21,559 bases of DNA from Gnetum montanum (Eukaryota > Streptophyta > Gnetopsida > Gnetales > Gnetaceae). Each line of letters opens with the position of its first letter. Position 1 is the stretch's first letter. Location of the stretch: assembly GCA_015680685.1 (NCBI GenBank), contig MNCI01001914.1, positions 50,032 through 71,590 of the forward strand, written 5' to 3'. Under the pieces are notes generated by a model that searched no databases, was not told the DNA's origin, and saw only the letters and a list, made by a program, of their open reading frames with translations. The translations under genes were made by a program, and so were the position numbers. Positions 1-10,420 of the stretch are shown here, piece by piece.

Positions 1-114
1 TAACCCCAAGTGTTTCTTGTGGCGTTAAGGCATTTAGTCTGCGGAGTTCGACCGGATTGCGTGTGTACGCTTGTATTCGTATGGTGGAGTGTAGGGGTAC
101 CTCGCCACTCATCA
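1..114 (+). mobile_element. LTR fragment C, 3' end, plus orientation
   Basis: This is the reverse complement of the first ~115 bases of the LTRs at 10421, 16757 and 18983. It shares the blocks read there as CCTACACTC and as the CGNNCTCCGCANACT region, and it ends in CCACTCATCA at 114, the inverted form of the TGATGAGTGG terminus. It is cut off by the window start. The sequence after it does not match the tRNA-Asp primer site seen next to the other LTRs, so it is a 3' LTR end or solo LTR rather than a 5' LTR. Confidence 0.75.
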
Positions 115-199
115 AGAGGTAAACAGTTCCGATAGGCATAAGTTAATTAGTTTTAGAGTTAATTTTGATTTTAGTTTTAAAGTTAGTATGCCCACAGTG

Positions 200-778
200 T
201 GATGATTGTAATTGTACATAACCTTTATTCGAGTGTGACGTACTTGCATACGCACATGACTAAAAATAAAGATCGAGATTACTTCATCATTCCAATATTC
301 ACTTAGCTTAATTATTTAATTAACTGTTATTTACTACTTTCTTAGTTAATACCTTCTTATCCTAAACTCTTGGTAAACGCAAAATGAGTACGACTTGATT
401 ACGAGCATTTAAGTGTGACTATTTGATAACCATGGTAGTCATGCATGAAGTCCAAGATGTGTACGGATGATCAAGAAATAGATACTCATCGTACTTAGGC
501 TAGCTTAGATTATCTCTCACCCTTCTCTCTTAGCTTAGTTAATATTATCTTTCATTGTCTTCAAGAGTAGCAGTAGTATAGGAACACATCATACACCTCA
601 TTCTGGACTAAACCATACGTGACAAAGTTAACACTAGTACAGATGGGAAGACAACGAACTACGACCTAAGGATAACTATCTTGATACCACAACTAGCCCA
701 TCTGTGGAGTTTGACCGGATCGTGCGTGAAATGCTTGTATTCGTATGGTTAAGTGTAAGGGTACCTTGCCACTCATCA
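200..778 (+). mobile_element. Decayed LTR D, plus orientation (start approximate)
   Basis: The 3' end is clear: CCACTCATCA at 769-778, preceded by bases homologous to the other LTR termini. Further left there are diverged matches to the reverse complement of the 970-bp LTRs. These include a block near 215-285 matching the polyadenylation-signal region, GAGTACGACTTGATTACGAGCATT-like sequence near 385-410, and a single copy of the ACTTAGGCTAG unit near 495. It is much shorter and more mutated than the LTRs of Element B. No primer site follows and no target-site duplication is visible, so it is an old solo or truncated LTR. The left edge near 200 (TGATGATTG) is a guess. Confidence 0.6.
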
Positions 779-1676
779 ATGACTTAGTCAAAGATGATAA
801 TTAGATCACAATGGGACCACAACCCATATTTGTGTAGAAATTATGAAAGCTAGAGATGATCATGATTGAACCACAACTCATAATGGCCAAGCATAACCTA
901 TGGTGAATACCTATGATTAGAGTACAACTCTTGGTCTACCTTATTATAAATTTACAATTTTATAATGACTCATGGTTTTAGAAATGAAAATCATAGTGAC
1001 TTGATAATGACTTGTTATCATTCACTACAAATCCACTATGACTCATGATGATTTAGTCTTTATCTTTTCCTGAAATATAGAAACATGCTGCAAATAATAG
1101 AAAATAAATGCATATGAAGTGGAAAACAAACCAATGGAATTGAAATATGGTTAATGGAAGAGGTACTAAAGAAATTAAAGATACATAATAACTTAGAAAT
1201 TCTCCAATCTCATAAATATGATTAGTTATGATAAAATCAAAAATTAACAATAATTCAAAAGCCCTTCAAGTCCATCAATGAAATATCATAGGAATACTCC
1301 TAAGATAAGGAAAATCATAGACATCAATGATGTGTCATCAAAATAATTAGATAATACCATGTACAACTTAAAACATAATCATGTTCATGAATGGAGAAAA
1401 ATCAACTTGCACAATAACTCAAAATAACAAGATTCACATAACATTTAAAATGCACAAACTTACTAAGGCTCTATCTATATGAACCACCATAGATGATCAA
1501 CCATCTATGGCACCAATATAGTTTACTTCAAAGGGCAGGTGCAATATGCAACTCAACTTCAAACTTCATGATGCAAGCGCGTGGGATTGTTCTCATCAAG
1601 AGAGGAGGGGGCACTTCTGACTATTGTACAGAGAGTGCTGCGGTTCCTCTTGAGATTGGGATTGAGGGGCACAGTG
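779..1676. other. AT-rich intergenic, 3' flank of the receptor kinase
   Basis: I see no gene here. The short open frames are AT-rich and resemble no known protein. Phrases such as ACCACAACTCATAATGG and ATGACTTG recur loosely, which suggests old retroelement leader sequence, but no domain confirms this. The part adjoining 1677 would contain the 3' untranslated region of the minus-strand kinase. I could not place a convincing polyadenylation signal. Confidence 0.5.
1487..1510. repeat. Perfect 9-bp inverted repeat with 6-base loop
   Basis: CCATAGATG (1487-1495) and CATCTATGG (1502-1510) are exact reverse complements around the loop ATCAAC. The repeat lies 167 bp beyond the stop codon of the receptor kinase, so it could fall in its 3' untranslated region. 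With a mostly AT stem it may simply be chance. Confidence 0.45.
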
Positions 1677-4600
1677 TTAGTGTGATTCCTCCATGTGAGG
1701 AGAAAGAGTAGGAGAAAGATAAGGAGATGGAGAAGCCAACGAAGGTGGCTTGCAAAGCATCAGCATCTCTGCAACTTCTCTCATATGAGGTCTCATGGCG
1801 GGAGATTCGCTGGTGCACCGCACACCTACTTTAAGCATTATCGTCATTTTGTCTGTGCATTGTGCAGGAATTCTGGAATCCAGCACCGATTTCTCCTTAT
1901 TTGCACTGATTTGCTTCTTAACCCAAAACGCCAGGTTCATATCGTGCCCAAATTCTTGGTCTATGGGCCTCCTCCCCGTAACCAGCTCAAGCAGCACGAC
2001 TCCAAAGCTATACACGTCGATTTTCTCATTCACTTTCATCGTGTATGCAATTTCTGCAATTCATCATCCGAAAGATTCATAGCTTTGCTGTTGCAAAATT
2101 CGATTAGATTATTTGAAACGCTCAATACTCAAATCTTCCGCAGACGGATCAATCAAATCCCAACAGATGTCTCATTAAATGCAGTAAGGATCCTTGGCAG
2201 TAGGCCTTGGGCATAAAGAGTAGTTGATAATTTACCTGGAGAAATGTAGCCGTAGGATCCTGCAAACTTTGACATGGTAGCGGCCGCGCCCAAATCATGT
2301 TTGAGTGGTCTGGCCAAGCCGAAATCTGCAAGCCGTGGCTGGAACTCTGCGTCTAGCAAAATGTTGGCAGACTTGACATCCCTATGAATTATTGGTGGTG
2401 AACAGTCATGATGCAGGTAACTGAGGCCTTTTGCTACTCCCATAGCTATTTGATAGCGCCTCTCCCATGAAAGATCTTGCTGGGAATGAGATTCATGCAG
2501 GCACTGGTACAGAGACCCATTCTGCATGAATTCGTACACAAGAAGTCTTGAATCAGAGCCTGAAATGCAGCACAAAAGCTTGATAATATTGGCATGCTTA
2601 ATACTTCCGCAGCATTCCAGCTCTGCAACAGTTTCTTCACTCTCTCCATGATGATGATTTTGGGTAAAGATCTTCTTCACAGCCACAGCAGTGCCATTAC
2701 GTAGAGTAACTTTGTAAATTTTGCCGGTTGCTCCGACTCCTATGACATTGTCCTCTGTAAGTTTCGTCACTATGTCGGCTTCAGTGAAGTCCAATTTACA
2801 ATAAGGTGTGACTTCCCAGACATCTTCCTCTAGTTTTCCTTGCCGAATAACTCTGCAAACTCTGAATAACAATCCCAAAACTGCGATGCAGGCCAATATT
2901 GCAAGCACTGAAATTGCAATCAAGATTTTGTTCATGCGAGATTTGTGGGGTGATTGTGTTTTGCAGGCAGGAAGCTGCAATGGGCCTGCTCCACACAACC
3001 CCTTATTACCCAGAAAGCTTGTGGCGAATGCGAGATTGTTGAGCTCTGGAGGAACCGGTCCTTCAAGATGGTTCCCTGACAAATTCAGAGAGATGAACCT
3101 GACATTCCCCAGAACAGCAGGAATGGTACCGGACAGCAGATTCATGGACAGATCCAGGCTGGTGAGAGCAATAAGAGAAGCCAGAAAGACAGGAATTTGG
3201 CCGGTAAACTGGTTGTTGGAAAGATCGAGCTGATAAAGAGCTTTCCATGATTTTGTGCTCTGTGGAAGCTTCCCGGACAGTTGATTGTGATCCAGGAAGA
3301 GCTTTGTCAGATTTGGCACAGTGGTAAGCTGTTCAGGAATAGGGCCGGAGAGGTTGTTTCCACTAGCCAAAAACTCCTCAAGGCTTGAGCTGCTTCCAAG
3401 GCCTGAAGGGATTCTCCCAGAGAACCAGTTGTTGGATATATCTAGGATCCTTACGGTGGGTGACAGTGCGGTAGGAATTTGGCCCTGGAAGTAATTGGCA
3501 GACAACCACAACTCAATAAGAATTGGAGATTTCCATAGTCCTTGGGGAACCTGGCCAGTCAGCTGATTGTTTTCGGCTGTTACACTATACAAACTTGGAC
3601 AGTCTCCAAGAAACCCCGGCAAGTTGCCTGTAAACTTGTTACCAGCCACCAAAAACTGTTCCAATATTTTGCCCTCGCAAAGGTTTTGCTGAGGAAGGGG
3701 CCCTGAAAGGCTATTATAGGACACATCAAAAACTGTGAGACTTTGAGACACGCCAAGTCCCATTGGTAGGTGTCCTGAAAGATTGTTAGTAAAAAGCCTC
3801 AACTCACTCAGATTATTCAGTCTGCCAAGAGTTAACGGTAAATGACCAGAGAAATTGTTTATGTACAAATTCAGAATTTGCAAATTGACCATGTCAGCTA
3901 AGCTGGAGGGAATGCTTCCACTGAGATTGTTCTGGGAAACATCCAATTCTAACAGGTTTCTCAAACCTCCTATGTTTAAAGGAAGAGGCCCTGTCAAATT
4001 GTTAACATACAGATACAAATAATTTAACTTTGATAACTTGGCTATTTCCTTGGGTATGCTGCCTTGGAGGTAGTTTATGGATAGGTCCAGACTTGTTAAA
4101 TTTACCATATTTCCTAAGGATTTGGGAATTTGTCCCACTAACTGGCACTGGGTCATCCAGATAAATTCCAAATTAACCAATTTACCTAATTCATCTGGAA
4201 TGCTTCCTGGACTGAAAGAATTATACGCCAGAGCTAAGACTTTTAAGGTAGACAAATTGCCTAAGAATGAGGGAATAGTGCCAGTTAAATGACTATCTTC
4301 CAAATGCAGCTCTTGGATCTTGATGAACATTCCAAAGCCAGGGGGAATTGTACCCGAGAAATTGTTGTCGGCTAAATTCAGTGAGACCAGCTCCTGCAGC
4401 AAATAAATTTCTCCAGGCAATGACCCAACCAATTGGTTATTTGACAAATTCAAGATTTTGAGCTTAGTAATCCTCAATATAGCCAATTGAAATTTTCCAC
4501 CTAGGAAGTTGCTAGACATAGTCAACAAACTTAGATTTCTAAGATTACCAATTAGAGAAGGAATTTGTCCAGAGATGTTCATGCTACTGAGATTCAGGGA

Positions 4601-4840
4601 AATGACAGACCTATTGAGTTCATCACAGGTGACTCCTGTCCAAGTACAGGGAGCAGCGTGGAAGTTGGAGCTGAGGTTCCAATCACTCAATTTGCCACCA
4701 TCATTCCAATGGCTTTTCAGCTGCACAAGAGTTTGAGCATCCTCAGACACAGCTGCTCTACATCTTGTGGACAAAAATACAAGAAACAGTGCAGTGATTA
4801 CACTCCATACTTGTGCTCCCTCGCTACTGCTCCTTCCCAT
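1677..4840 (-). CDS. LRR receptor-like protein kinase (subfamily XI, HAESA-like), two exons
   Basis: A plasma-membrane receptor kinase, presumably sensing a secreted peptide through its LRR ectodomain and signalling by a cytoplasmic Ser/Thr kinase. Exon 1 is 4840-2236 and exon 2 is 2053-1677, giving 993 residues, close to the usual ~1000 of HAESA-type receptors. The start is firm: an in-frame TAA lies six bases before the ATG, which has G at -3 and +4. Order: signal peptide about 1-29; N-terminal cap with Cys pair CTWTGVTC (65-72); about 22 LRRs from 79 to 605; C-terminal cap Cys pair GLCGAGPLQLPAC; membrane helix 639-659; kinase about 694-965. The kinase has P-loop GVGATG (701-706), VAVK lysine 722, HRD aspartate 821, DFG 839-841 and the activation-segment end SPE (867-869), so it should be an active RD kinase. 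The relative could be HAESA, HSL or another subfamily XI receptor; I cannot assign an orthologue. No frameshift or internal stop is present. Confidence 0.93.
2054..2235 (-). other. Intron of the receptor kinase gene (182 bp, GT-AG, phase 1)
   Basis: On the minus strand the donor reads TCTCCAG|GTAAATT and the acceptor ATTGCAG|AAATTGC. Splicing restores the conserved run [31 protein letters not shown], with the intron splitting the glutamate codon of the APE-like motif after its first base. Reading through without splicing gives about 26 unrelated residues and then a stop. As I recall, an intron in this kinase region is typical of subfamily XI receptor kinases. Confidence 0.92.
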
Positions 4841-4891
4841 TCCTTACTGGAGATAAAAATTCCCAATGTGGGTTTTGTGTACACGATGATA

Positions 4892-4902
4892 GAATTTAAA
4901 TA
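4892..4902 (-). promoter_or_regulatory. Possible TATA box of the receptor kinase
   Basis: Read on the minus strand this is TATTTAAATTC, about 50-60 bases before the start codon at 4840. It would imply a very short 5' untranslated region of about 25-30 bases. It is only one AT-rich candidate; no initiator or other element supports it. Confidence 0.3.
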
Positions 4903-4960
4903 CTTGTCAAGCCAGAATCATAGGCTCGATATTTCAAAGATTGAATCATTTGAAGTGTGA

Positions 4961-6286
4961 ATACAAGGGCAACAAGGCCTCTGAGGTGGGGATTTAGAAA
5001 TTGTTGCTAACAGGACTTTTCTTGGTTGAAATTCCAAAAATTTTCCACAGATTCCACGAGCACATTGTTTAAGTGAGCTTTACTACATGAATTGATTTGA
5101 TCTGCCCAGCACAGAGTCAGCTGACTGCTAACATTTTTCCAGATGAAAGCAATTGCAGTGGTGACATTTTCCAGATGAAAGCGATTGCAGTGGTGAATAA
5201 GAAATGGAACTGATAATTTGGTCACACTTCGTGTGGCGTACGGTGATTTACACTTTTCCTGAATTTGATGGAAACCTGCACTCTCCACTGCGAAACAGGC
5301 AAGCACAACTGCTGACCTGGTGTGCCTGATTTGTTGCTATTAGGAAAGAAAAGTCCTTGGATTCCTCAACTTCAAATCTACACGCAAAAGCTAACTTTGC
5401 TATCTATGACAAGACACTGGCCCAAAACAAACAAGGTAGCTAACTCAAGCAGTTTGGGATTTGTGATAGTGGAGCTGAAGCTAAGTTGGAATTTATTAGT
5501 TCAGGATTAAGCCGTGAAATTTAGCTAATCTGGAAGTATTGTCTGTGTAATGGCCAAAGGGTCAAAAACATAGATTACCTTGGAAAGCTAATGTATCTTA
5601 GAAACTAATCAAACAGCTTATGATTTCCATGATTTTTAAAAATCTTGGCATCATTTGAGATTCCAGTGTTATGCTGTGGAAAATATTATAGCCGAGGTTT
5701 CGACCGTGATGAGTGGCGTAAATGAAACGCTCTCTTACTATTCCACTGATCATGCTTAAATCATTGACAGCGATAATAGGTGGACTGTTCTACAAAAGAG
5801 CCAAATGCACGGCAAGATGCTGCTATTGGCTGTCTGCCAGGAAATTTCATGCGTAAGACTTTGTAGTCAAGTAAGCATCTTCTCCCAAACTCATAAATTA
5901 CAAAATAACAGGATAGTGGTCAAAGGAGATGGCAAAAAGCCAAAAATAGACATGGTATCAATGCCCATGTGTGTGCTTGAAATATATGCAAGTTTATACA
6001 CGGAGTTGCACTGCCAATGTCATGAAACAAAACAACGTACGCTGTTAAAAGGCTTACAAAAGACCAGCTTACCCGAAGTTGTCTGTATCATAAAACAGCT
6101 TACCTTCTTGTAACAAGGATGTCATAAAACAACTTAAATTATTCTTCACCTTTTATTCTTCACCTTGCTAGAATATGTGGTTTGCCGTGTGAAAGTTACA
6201 ACTTTAATTTTAAGGATATATTAAGATGTGTTATTAAATATGCTTTCAATGCTTTGCATAATGTCAAGATGCAATTCCAAAGAGGA
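4961..6286. other. Intergenic region upstream of the receptor kinase
   Basis: I see no gene here. The longest plus frame, about 100 residues at 5805-6113, resembles no known protein and has no supporting context. The region is less AT-rich than the retroelement flanks and probably includes the kinase promoter. The only structured item is the short tandem duplication at 5131-5195. Confidence 0.5.
5131..5195. repeat. 33-bp tandem duplication upstream of the receptor kinase
   Basis: Copy 1 is 5131-5163 and copy 2 is 5164-5195. They differ by one T in a T-run and one A/G change. Each contains CCAGATGAAAGC and ATTGCAGTGGTG. It lies about 290-355 bp upstream of the start codon, so it could double a promoter element. 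Confidence 0.85.
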
Positions 6287-7430
6287 TGTCACACCCCCAA
6301 ATTTATCTTAATTCCTTTAATTAATTTCTTTTAGTTTCCTTGATTATCCCTTTCTTTGTTACTTTTATTATGATTAATTTCTTCGTTTATCTTAGAACCC
6401 GAACCAACAATGTACTTGAACATTATGCTCCAAGTATTTCATCAATTATAGTAAAAGGAAAGGAATCAGGGGGTATAATTATGGGAAAATCATACTTAAC
6501 CCTTATATAAAATGGGAATAAGTATTACAACATCATACATCATAGGAAATTCCAACAATTTGATCCTTCAATCTTCAACTATCATGTTTCACCATCTACT
6601 TTGTCCTCTTACTTCTAGCACCTATACCAGCTTCATCTACATGCACCATCATGCAAGAAGAGTTAACACACTCCAAGTAATTAGATCTACCTTGATGTCC
6701 CCTTCAAGGTATGACTAGAGTAGGCCATCATAGCTACAATAAACCATTAAATCATATTGTATATACTTACCACATAAGACTCTTAGGTATCTAGTCTAAC
6801 GTTAACAAAAATTTCTTTTCTAATGACTTCTAGCCTACCTACAACCTCCTCATCAACAAACACCTTGAAACAACCTCATCATTACTTGCTCTCCAATTGT
6901 AGTATCTAGTGAATGTACTACCAAGTAACCTTGACAAGTTTGCAGTAATCTTGTGGCCCAAGCAAGAAGTACTTGAAACCTAGATTACATGATAGGGGCC
7001 ACCACAATCACCTCTATTGTTTCTTTTCAACTAGCATTAGATATCCTAAAACATCCTCATCATCTGGTAGCCTCCAATGGTAGTATCCAATGATTATGCT
7101 TCCAAATAACCTTGACAGCTTTGTAGTAGTCCTATGTCCTAAGCAAGAAGTACCTAAAACCTGGATTGCATGATAGGGGCAATCAAAATTACCTCTACTA
7201 CTCCTTATTAGCTAGATAACCTGCTAACTACAATCTTGAGTCTAATTCCACTTTTCTCCTAGATTAACTAGGTTTGAGTCTCATCTAGAACTAAAAACTC
7301 CTTAGAATCCCTAAGGATTCTATGCGCATGCTAGCTTCCAATGCACCTAACTCAACCTCACTTGTGTCCCATACGACATAGAAACTAATTGATGCTAATC
7401 TTCTACTTAGCCTTTTATGTGTTCCATACC
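6287..7430. repeat. Unclassified repetitive DNA, possible LTR starting TGTCACACCC
   Basis: TGTCACACCCCCAAA at 6287 resembles the start of many plant LTRs. TATA-like TTATATAAAATGGG follows near 6502. I could not find a matching end or a target-site duplication, so the identification is weak. This stretch separates the upstream region of the kinase from recognisable Element A sequence and may also contain the diverged or deleted 3' end of Element A. No protein domain is visible in either strand. Confidence 0.35.
6873..7225. repeat. 181-bp direct tandem duplication
   Basis: Two diverged copies lie head to tail with a period of 181 bp: CCAATTGTAGTATC at 6893 pairs with CCAATGGTAGTATC at 7074. 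Both then share TAACCTTGACA, AAGCAAGAAGTAC and ACATGATAGGGG / GCATGATAGGGG. Copies are roughly 6873-7052 and 7053-7225; the edges are approximate. Confidence 0.8.
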
Positions 7431-7980
7431 TCATTAGGACTATCGATTGTTGCTTTGAATTCTCACTTTTTCTTTTTCTTTTTTTTTTTCGTCCTCTTTT
7501 TTTTGTGTGTGTTTTTTGTTTTTTTTCTATGTGTTTATGCGTGAGAACCTCACCATGCAAAGACTTTTTTATTTTTATTAGCTCAACTTCCCGATAATTG
7601 AGTGACATTAGAACAGTAAGAAAACCCAAGAAGAAAACATCCAAGCACCCAAGAGAATGGCCAACACAAATGCATCAAGTTCCCTTGAAGTCACACCCTT
7701 TTCAAGCCTTGAGTCCTTTCTTAGTTTGAGAAATGCCTAGTCACCGATTCGTTAATGGTTCTTATTAGAAAGGGACTGTATATTTCCAAGCCAAGAGAGA
7801 CTATAGAAAATTGTGGATGTATGGATGAAGTGTACTCATTGCCTGTCATATCAAAAGAAACATATCTTAGTATCAACATCATAACTTAAAGGTAAAAATC
7901 AAACGTTAGTAATCAATAGGAAAACAGTTCATTCCATCATGAAGAACACTTATTAAATGTCAAATTTACAAGATGGATAA

Positions 7981-8003
7981 CACACACACACACACACACA
8001 CAC
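7981..8003. repeat. (CA)n microsatellite in Element A
   Basis: An uninterrupted CA run of 23 bases. Element B has a shorter run at the equivalent place (13152-13168). Confidence 0.95.
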
Positions 8004-8066
8004 GCAAAGAAATGAAAAATTATGAACGATGTTGTAAAACAAAAACAAGAAAAAGTTAAAGAAATT

Positions 8067-8168
8067 TGTAAAACAAAAATGTGTAAAACAAAAACATGTG
8101 AAACAAAAATGTGTAAAAAAAATGTGTAAAACAAAAACGTGTAAAACAAAAATGTGTAAAACAAAAAC
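8067..8168. repeat. GTAAAACAAAAA minisatellite, about 7 units
   Basis: Units of about 15-16 bp with the core GTGTAAAACAAAAAT repeat about seven times with small changes; one extra diverged unit lies at 8033. Element B has about three units at the homologous site (13222-13268), so the array expanded in A or shrank in B. Confidence 0.9.
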
Positions 8169-8323
8169 TAAAAAGAACTAAGGATCCCAAATGATTAGCA
8201 TAGGTGGCCATCTCCCCCATGACTGAATGGAAAGGAAGAGATCCAAAATAATGAGCACCTATTTGATATTTTCAAAAGTGTCCAACTTCTCTCGATTGAT
8301 GTTATTAGATTGAGGGGTAGAAG

Positions 8324-8952
8324 TCAGCGAATCTCATATTCCAATGTGTCTATGCCTTCATTGTTAGCATGGGTTGTTTCCCCAGTTCGTTCCATGCATG
8401 TTGATGGGTTTCTCTTTCGATTAGTTGTCAACCACGGGGTGTCCACTACTTGTGTGGTTGCTACATACAAGCACCTTTGTATTTGTGTTTCTAGGGCACA
8501 CTGGTTACATGGAAGAGATGGTAAGCATTTCTCCATGTCATCACTCTCTGAGTCACTCTATGTGATGCACAGAACTTTCTTCTTCTCGATCTTTCCATAC
8601 ATGTTTACCTTAGATATCTCCAAGAAACAATCATGGATCCTTAGGTACGCATCGATTGTACTCAGCCATGTCCTTCCCATTATAATTGGGAAGCCCCCAT
8701 TATTACTATTGACTTCTATCACTAGGAAATCGGCTGGGTATGACCAACCACACACAGTGGTAACGATGTCCCCCACCAATCCCAAGGGAATGGTGATGGA
8801 CTGGTCAGCCAGCTTAAGTTGGATATTGCTCTTCTTAAGTTGGGGCAAGTTCCAGGCATGATACATTTCTCATGAGATTAAGTTAACTCTGGAACCTGAG
8901 TCAAGAAGAGCCTTATGAGGTTCATTCCCAGCAACTTGTAGATAGATTAAGG
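8324..8952 (-). pseudogene. Element A retropepsin (aspartic protease) domain, broken
   Basis: The minus strand encodes a retropepsin-like domain of the kind that processes Ty3/gypsy polyproteins. The active-site motif LLDSGSRVNLIS is present, with the Asp codon at 8900-8902. Downstream are SITIPLGLV, a CGWSYPADFLVIEV strand region and IIMGRTWLSTIDAYL, matching the usual ILGRPWL motif near the domain end. A stop interrupts the frame between VNLIS and MYHAW (about 8871). A frameshift near 8540 moves the tail (QRCLYVATTQVVDTPWLTT) to another frame. The catalytic Asp survives but the gene cannot make an intact product. Confidence 0.82.
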
Positions 8953-10420
8953 GGCTTCTAGGATCAGAGAGTTTCCTAGGAAGGTGGCCTACCTTGATCC
9001 AATTGGTAATGGTATGCATTAACATAACCGTATGCATTAAGCTCTATTTTTGAACTAAACGGAGCCCCGAAGTCTTATTTTTTGGAGGAGCGTGCATAGA
9101 CTCAACCACTTGTTGTTGTGAGAGCTTGTCTAAGCTTTTGGTTTTGAAGAAAGATCTTCTCTTCTTGTGGTTGTTAGAAGTAGCAACGGGTTGAATGTTT
9201 ATAGCTCTCGTAGCATTACGTTGCTGCGGTTGAGTGGGGAGTTCCCCTTGCATTGTTGGAGTAGATGGTAGTGGATGGTATGGATGTGAAGCATCTCCCA
9301 GAGGACAAGGAGTCCTTCTAAAATACTCCCAAACCTAGTAGTGACGTTGTGGAGTTGTGTGACCCATAGAGTCACTTGGAGAAACCAGTTGCTGCATGTA
9401 ATAGCCATAAGGATCAAGTTGTCAATAAGGGTATTGTTGTCTAGGCAGTGGCATCCCCCATGACTGTGGGTGTTGCCACTACTAATGTTTCCTGATGGGT
9501 TGTGATGGAGTTCCACTTGGATAGTACGTTAATGGTTGGTGGAATTGCCTTGGGTTACCTTAGGAATAAGGTAACCTTCAAGGTGCTTGCCTTTGGTTAA
9601 GTCTCAGTTTAAGTGCATACACCCCAGACTCTTGCAGATGTGAGATGATTGGACAACATTCCTTAGGATGGTCATATTGGCAGATTTCACATCCACCTCC
9701 ATTGTCTATGTCTGAGTCCACAACCTCATCGGAGATAGTTATTTTCCCCTTACCATTGTTACGTGCATGGCCTGCATCTCTCCTCTTTTTCTTATCAGAG
9801 TCACTACCTCATTCCACCTTAGACTCCTCTACGATATTTAAAACAATTTCAAGTCTAGAGTCTAAGGAATCCCATAATTGATCCACCTTAGTCGACACTT
9901 TGGTTGTTAGCTTTTGAAGTGGCAAGGTTTTTTTGTTCACCAATTCTTCAAGTGGTGACTCATCCTCCTCATCACAAAATCTCAGTCCCTTATTTCGAAG
10001 GGAAGGATCGCAGTTATATTCTTCTGTGCTCTCTCTTTTTCGTAGCTCCCCTTCTTCTTTGGCTACTTGCTCCAACAAGTGATGAATTTCATGGGATCTA
10101 AGTTCTGATAGTCTCCCTTGGGCATAAGTCCCAAGGGTTCTCCTAGTTTCATAACTTAGCCCATCTACGAGGTGGCAGAGTTGATCCCGTTGTGCATAAC
10201 CATGGCCCGGGCAATGATGTAGCAATGCGTAGTATCGGCCCATGGCAACATCCAAGGGTTCATGATTACCCTTCTTTCATCCTTGGATCTGCTTATGCAA
10301 GTTAGACACTTTGGAGTATGTTTGATACTTATCGTTGAACAACTCTAACATCGTACTCCATCTCCTAATGATTTCCAGTTCTAAGGACCGGTACTAACTC
10401 TTTACTTCCTTTATGAGTGT
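8953..10420 (-). pseudogene. Element A gag, distal part, broken
   Basis: Continuation of a gag gene interrupted by Element B. It contains the core of a Retrotrans_gag domain: RRWSTMLELFNDKY, then YYALLHHCPGHGYAQRDQL and LVDGLSYETRRTL (best open stretch 10255-9809). An acidic and lysine-rich linker follows, then a zinc knuckle CEICQYDHPKECC near 9690-9650, then a Pro/Gln-rich tail. The gag packages element RNA into virus-like particles; the knuckle would bind RNA. Several stops and frame changes show it is dead. The tail joins the protease region at about 8952. Confidence 0.82.
10416..10420. repeat. Target-site duplication of Element B, left copy (AGTGT)
   Basis: AGTGT directly precedes the LTR terminus TGATGAG at 10421. 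The same five bases follow the far LTR end at 17750-17754. A 5-bp duplication is what a Ty3/gypsy integrase normally leaves. Confidence 0.95.

Larger units (their letters stand above)
7431..10420 (-). mobile_element. Element A, left (3') part of a split Ty3/gypsy-type retrotransposon
   Basis: This stretch is collinear with 12690-15533 of Element B: distal gag, retropepsin, a CA microsatellite, a GTAAAAC repeat and the sequence around CACCATGCAAAGACTT. The right edge is the exact insertion point of B, where gag is cut after ...GAGTGT at 10420; the other half resumes at 17750. Homology to B fades left of about 7430. No 3' LTR in the correct orientation is present, so Element A is truncated or rearranged at this end. 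No reverse transcriptase or integrase is visible. Confidence 0.85.

Noticed and set aside
1053-1250. Minus-strand hydrophobic frame of 65 residues as a small membrane protein
   Set aside because: The Phe/Ile richness follows from the AT-rich sequence, and nothing supports expression or conservation.
1695-2216. Plus-strand frame of 173 residues over the end of the kinase
   Set aside because: It is antisense to exon 2 and the intron of the receptor kinase, whose conserved kinase sequence explains the open frame.
5706-5717. GTGATGAGTGGC, matching the LTR terminus, as a possible 3' LTR of Element A
   Set aside because: Only about 12 bases match exactly. The following sequence lacks GGTACCCCTACACTC and every later LTR block, so chance or a tiny remnant is more likely.
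5805-6113. Plus-strand open frame of about 100 residues
   Set aside because: No recognisable domain, no signal or splice context, and composition like the surrounding non-coding DNA.
7291-7644. Minus-strand lysine-rich frame of 117 residues as a nuclear protein
   Set aside because: The basic stretch is translated from a long T-rich run. Its KSLHGE part is shared with a broken frame in Element B, so it is retroelement non-coding DNA.
7981-8168. CRISPR-like array
   Set aside because: The units are low-complexity tandem repeats without unique spacers, in a plant retroelement.
8310-8861. Plus-strand frame of 183 residues
   Set aside because: It is the antisense shadow of the Element A protease; the minus strand shows the retropepsin motifs.
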